Of a stretch of 19,792 nt of DNA, positions 16,975-19,792 are shown piece by piece (position 1 is the first letter of the stretch; every line of letters starts with the position of its first letter). Source of the DNA: Fidelibacterota bacterium. Lineage in GTDB: Bacteria; Fidelibacterota; Marinisomatia; Marinisomatales; UBA1611. The DNA lies in assembly GCA_015658495.1 (NCBI GenBank), contig DQOT01000206.1:1-19792 (forward strand), given 5' to 3'. A program made the translations under genes and the position numbers. The notes beneath the pieces were generated by a model, which was not told the DNA's origin, did no database searches, and saw only the letters and a list, made by a program, of their open reading frames with translations.

Positions 16975-18035
16975 ATGATATTAAAGAACAAGTGCGACAG
17001 GCACTGGATCTTGTCCTTATAAGAATGGGGATAAAGCAGCCATTCTGCCGCAGAGATCGAACTCAAGATCGAGTTGCCATCCTGTGGCGTGAAGCAGAAA
17101 CCGGTGATCTCATGGTCATTCCGAACATTCAAGGATTGTTCAACCACTACGGTCTGATTCATGATCCGGCCATAATGCCCATGATCCCGTCCAAACGAAA
17201 AAACCGTGCTGGTCATATCCTTGGTTGTCATGGCCACATGGTCATTATTATGCAATCTTTCCTTGACCGACGCCAGTGTTGTGGGCTCCTTCACTTTCAG
17301 GTTGAACCACAGGACATGCATGTACTGGCTGTTCACTTTCATAGCAGATGAGAACAAATTCAGATCCATGCCCAAGGTTGCGAACAAGCCAGCTGCATCA
17401 GCAGCGTGGTGTGATCCATATTTATCATCACCATGGGTGCCCACTTGAGGTGCAGGGATGAAATTCCCAACCTGGCTCAAATCATTGGCACGGCGGACAC
17501 AAACATATTTCCCTTCAACGAGATTATCGGGGTCAGCGCCAACGGCCAATGTATTTGTGAGACAGGATACATTATGTGTGTTACAGGACACCACCTGAAT
17601 GAACTTATCTGACGCATTCAAAGCACGATCATTTATGCCGCGAGCATATTTCTTTCCGAATCCATCTTCACTGCCCTGGGCAAGAAAACCCTTAACTGTA
17701 TCCGAGAATTTCTCATAGTATTTTGCTTTGTTGGCATGGCCGATTCCTTTTGGGGTACAGTCAATCACAACCGAAGCACGTTTGATCGATTCTTCTGTTT
17801 CAAAGTCAGGATCCATTCCAAGTTTTTTGAATCCCTGTTCTTTACCTTCGTCCACAGATAGACGTGCACCGCGGCCCAGCAGATCTGTGACTGTAGACCG
17901 ATCCCGGCGAAGGGCCGAGTTTTTGTGAAAGGTTACTTCATCGATCCCCAATTGATCTCTATAATCACTCAGCAGACCGATGAGCGGTTCACCAATCGTT
18001 CCCGTACCTACAACGTGAACAATTTTGCGTTCCAT
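16971..18035 (-). CDS. Type II (archaeal-type) glyceraldehyde-3-phosphate dehydrogenase-like protein
   Basis: This 354-residue protein follows the motif order of archaeal type II GAPDH. It has a Rossmann motif GTGTIG (10-15), VVIDCTPKGIG (89-99), FLAQGSEDGFG (117-127), the catalytic-Cys segment VVSCNTHNV (148-156, Cys151), VRRAND (180-185), MHVLWFNLKVK (239-249) and FGRDHGHYGR (281-290). It lacks the common bacterial SCTTN motif. Substitutions such as CNTHN in place of the archaeal CNTTG mark it as divergent. It should interconvert glyceraldehyde-3-phosphate and 1,3-bisphosphoglycerate with NAD(P), but cofactor and direction are unknown. The start is the ATG behind AAGGAGT; an earlier in-frame start lies inside the ccmD-like gene. 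The upstream gene ends within this Shine-Dalgarno sequence. Confidence 0.85.
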   Translation of the reverse strand: MERKIVHVVGTGTIGEPLIGLLSDYRDQLGIDEVTFHKNSALRRDRSTVTDLLGRGARLSVDEGKEQGFKKLGMDPDFETEESIKRASVVIDCTPKGIGHANKAKYYEKFSDTVKGFLAQGSEDGFGKKYARGINDRALNASDKFIQVVSCNTHNVSCLTNTLAVGADPDNLVEGKYVCVRRANDLSQVGNFIPAPQVGTHGDDKYGSHHAADAAGLFATLGMDLNLFSSAMKVNSQYMHVLWFNLKVKEPTTLASVKERLHNNDHVAMTTKDMTSTVFSFGRDHGHYGRIMNQTVVVEQSLNVRNDHEITGFCFTPQDGNSILSSISAAEWLLYPHSYKDKIQCLSHLFFNII

Positions 18036-18040
18036 GTTTA

Positions 18041-18139
18041 TTAACTCCTTTTTAAAATTTTCTGTTGTTGCAGTTGATAAAAAAACCATCCAGCGATAGC
18101 GCCATAAACCAAGACAACAACTGTAATTAGATATTCCAT
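18041..18139 (-). CDS. Small CcmD-like membrane protein (32 residues)
   Basis: The ATG lies 3 bp after the ccmC stop codon and the frame encodes MEYLITVVVLVYGAIAGWFF, then a short hydrophilic tail ending QQQKILKRS. One membrane helix (about 4-21) followed by a Gln/Lys-rich cytoplasmic tail is the CcmD pattern, and the position directly after ccmC is the usual ccmD place. CcmD helps assemble the CcmABC heme-handling complex. Family members are too short and variable for motif proof, so the call rests on topology and context. The last codons (AAAAGGAGTTAA) double as the ribosome binding site of the next gene. Confidence 0.75.
   Translation of the reverse strand: MEYLITVVVLVYGAIAGWFFYQLQQQKILKRS
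18044..18050 (-). promoter_or_regulatory. Ribosome binding site of the GAPDH-like gene
   Basis: The minus strand reads AAGGAGT, 8 nt before the ATG at 18035. It decides the start of the GAPDH-like protein (MERKIVHVV) against a longer frame beginning 18 codons upstream, and it overlaps the end of the ccmD-like gene. Confidence 0.8.
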
Positions 18140-18142
18140 GAT

Positions 18143-18805
18143 CTAACTCGCGTCCTTCATGGATAAAATGTTTGTCCGAAAACGAACCATCAGGCTGGAT
18201 AACACCAGCAATGAAATAAACGAAAAAATCACCAGATAGGTTGGCAGTGGATTTACACTATCAAAATATTGTCCAACCTGTGGATGGGACTGCATTTCAG
18301 GGAGCCAGAATTTCACCGATAAAAAGATCAATGGTACATCCAAAAATGCTAAAATACCAACTACGGCTGCATATCGTGAAACCTGTTCCGGATTGCCCCC
18401 AAATTGCCGTAACATGAAATAACCGAGGAAGATCAGAAAAAGTACAAGACTCGTGGTGAGGCGTGGTTCCCAAGGCCAAAAAAGCCCCCAGGCTGGTTTG
18501 GCCCATATGGGGCCCGTGGTCAGGACGAGGAACATAAAAAGAGTGCCCACTTCTGCGCACGCCAATCCACGATGATCCCATTCGATTGATTTCTTCGTTA
18601 GGAAAAAAATCCCGCACACCATCACCGCGAAATACAAAAGAAACGCAGACCAGGCAACCGGGACATGGATATAGAATATATTGCCAAAAACACCCTGTGC
18701 CAAATTCGGCGGATCCAAGGTGAGAACAATAAAAATATTGATCGTAGCAAGTGCTGCTGCGACTGCTGCATGAATTAAATTATTTCGATAATTAAAAAAG
18801 GACAC
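18143..18805 (-). CDS. ccmC: Cytochrome c maturation protein CcmC (heme lyase/transfer)
   Basis: CcmC passes heme to the chaperone CcmE on the periplasmic side of the inner membrane. The 220-residue protein has about six membrane helices. The tryptophan-rich heme-handling motif is WAKPAWGLFWPWEPRLT (101-117), with Glu where many homologues have Asp. His47 (FYIHVPVAW) is a likely axial heme ligand, and a second His (174, in MQSHP) lies in the later periplasmic loop. The start is GTG at 18805, sharing a base with the ccmB stop codon (TAGTG). Without ccmE or ccmF in view, a CcsA-like role cannot be fully excluded, but ccmA and ccmB neighbours favour CcmC. Confidence 0.93.
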   Translation of the reverse strand: MSFFNYRNNLIHAAVAAALATINIFIVLTLDPPNLAQGVFGNIFYIHVPVAWSAFLLYFAVMVCGIFFLTKKSIEWDHRGLACAEVGTLFMFLVLTTGPIWAKPAWGLFWPWEPRLTTSLVLFLIFLGYFMLRQFGGNPEQVSRYAAVVGILAFLDVPLIFLSVKFWLPEMQSHPQVGQYFDSVNPLPTYLVIFSFISLLVLSSLMVRFRTNILSMKDAS

Positions 18806-19467
18806 TATTCTTCAACGATCCGGTTAAAAACCAGGTATCCAAAGAGCCCGAAAACTACAAAGAAAGAACAAAGAATGAGTAACCAAAAATTCCAGTCTGC
18901 CAAGGGTTTTTTATCAAACAGAAATCCGGTGCATTTTGTAGCTGCGATAGCTACAGGAGATGCGGATGGAAAAAGCAATATGGGAATCAAAACATCACGC
19001 AATCCTGCCTGCAGTGTGATTCCGGAAATCAGACACCCCACAGAAACGATGGCTCCTGTTCCTAAAAAAAGGATCAATGCCAATTGAAAAAATGAAAAGT
19101 TGGCCGGCAGATTCAGAAAAATGAAAAATGGAACAATGAAAAGGAGTTCTGACATGAGAACAAAAATCAGTGCTGAAAAAACTTTAGCAATATAAACAGT
19201 TCCACGATCCACCGGTGCCGATGTCCAACTCCACATGGCATGTTCTTCCCGCTCCAACGAGAAAAGGCGATTCAGCCCCAGAACAGAAGTAAACAAGATC
19301 ACCACCCAAAGGAGTCCCGAAGCAAATGCATGAATTAACCCCGGTGCCACCTGGAATGCCAAGGCAAAGATCAGCGTAATGGATAATCCAAAAATGAACA
19401 TGGATGTAATAATCTCTTTCGACCGCCATTCAATTTTCAGGTCTTTTAAAATCAGATGGATCAACAT
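18805..19467 (-). CDS. ccmB: Heme exporter membrane protein CcmB
   Basis: CcmB is the membrane subunit that pairs with the ATPase CcmA in the complex releasing holo-CcmE from CcmC. The 220-residue protein has about six hydrophobic helices (for example near 20-40, 46-66, 92-120, 126-150, 155-178 and 192-212). The segment LNRLFSLEREEHAMWSWTS (about 65-83) carries the FxxExxxG-like feature after helix 2 that is typical of CcmB. The ATG lies 4 bp after the ccmA stop codon, and the stop shares a base with ccmC. Confidence 0.92.
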   Translation of the reverse strand: MLIHLILKDLKIEWRSKEIITSMFIFGLSITLIFALAFQVAPGLIHAFASGLLWVVILFTSVLGLNRLFSLEREEHAMWSWTSAPVDRGTVYIAKVFSALIFVLMSELLFIVPFFIFLNLPANFSFFQLALILFLGTGAIVSVGCLISGITLQAGLRDVLIPILLFPSASPVAIAATKCTGFLFDKKPLADWNFWLLILCSFFVVFGLFGYLVFNRIVEE

Positions 19468-19471
19468 GGTA

Positions 19472-19792
19472 TCAGTTTAATTCAATGATTCGATCCGTTT
19501 TGGATGATAACCAATCAGGTTCATGGGAAACGATGAGCATTGTTTTTCCCCCGCCTCTCCATTCTGTATATAAGGATTCAAAAAGTTGGATTCCCTCTGC
19601 ATCCAATCCAGCCAAGGGTTCATCTAATAATAAAATATCGGGATTAAGGATTAGGGCCGTGGCCAGTTTGAGCCGCTGGAGCATTCCCTGTGAATAAAAT
19701 TTTACCAATTTATTTTCCGTATCATGCAACCCAACTTTGTTCACTATATTTATAATTGAAAAATCATTTTTTTCATAAAGCCCGGCAATAAA
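19472..19792 (-). CDS. ccmA: Heme exporter ATP-binding protein CcmA (partial, 3' end)
   Basis: The open frame runs from the right window edge to the stop codon at 19472, giving the last 106 residues of an ABC ATPase. It contains the signature YSQGMLQRLKLA, Walker B ILLLDEP followed by LAGLD, and the H-loop His in MLIVSHEPD. The YSQGM form of the signature and the ccmB-ccmC neighbours support CcmA. The Walker A half lies outside the window. The GTG at 19744 is internal, not the start, because the frame stays open upstream (ends with ...NDFSIINIV). Confidence 0.9.
   Translation of the reverse strand, partial: FIAGLYEKNDFSIINIVNKVGLHDTENKLVKFYSQGMLQRLKLATALILNPDILLLDEPLAGLDAEGIQLFESLYTEWRGGGKTMLIVSHEPDWLSSKTDRIIELN

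Noticed and set aside
18036..18089. Longer GAPDH-like start at 18089
   Set aside because: The extra 18 residues overlap the ccmD-like gene in another frame and have no counterpart in the family; the ATG at 18035 has a strong Shine-Dalgarno sequence.
19472..19744. CcmA as a short 90-residue protein starting at GTG 19744
   Set aside because: The frame stays open to the window edge and the fragment lacks Walker A, so it is the 3' part of a normal-length gene cut by the window.

Overview
The window reads as part of the chromosome of a Gram-negative bacterium of modest GC content. Every supported gene lies on the minus strand. Gram-negative character is inferred from a complete LolC/LolE/LolD-type lipoprotein release system and a cytochrome c maturation (ccm) cluster. 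A CdaA-type diadenylate cyclase and a GAPDH of the archaeal (type II) kind, combined with the gene order, fit an FCB-group lineage, possibly Candidatus Marinimicrobia (SAR406). This placement is inferred from gene content and has not been tested by phylogeny.

Layout in transcription order (right to left). The right edge holds the 3' part of ccmA, then ccmB, ccmC and a 32-residue ccmD-like membrane peptide. A type II GAPDH-like gene, a metallo-beta-lactamase-fold hydrolase, tilS, hpt, ftsH, folP and cdaA follow. These genes overlap by 1-4 bp or sit only a few to about 20 bp apart, so they probably form one long transcription unit. Next comes the only sizeable gene-free stretch, about 340 bp, which carries two related palindromic repeat units; the last one runs into the cdaA stop codon. 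The second group starts with prfB (with a programmed +1 frameshift), then lysS, two FtsX-type lol permease genes, lolD, clpC and dnaK, and ends at a strong bidirectional hairpin terminator. A partial gene with an N-terminal hydrophobic segment starts beyond that and leaves the window on the left.

Functionally this is a housekeeping region. It covers protein quality control (DnaK, ClpC, FtsH), translation (RF2, LysRS, TilS), envelope biogenesis (Lol), cytochrome c maturation (Ccm), nucleotide salvage and folate synthesis (Hpt, FolP), c-di-AMP signalling (CdaA) and central carbon metabolism (GAPDH). The backbone tilS-hpt-ftsH-folP-lysS-clpC follows the order of the corresponding Bacillus subtilis region, with other genes inserted.

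No phage, insertion sequence, CRISPR array, tRNA or rRNA was seen, and no clearly new biological system is evident. The points most worth a second look are the archaeal-type GAPDH inside a ccm/tilS operon, the palindromic repeat pair at the cdaA stop codon, and the two hairpins in the clpC-dnaK spacer.
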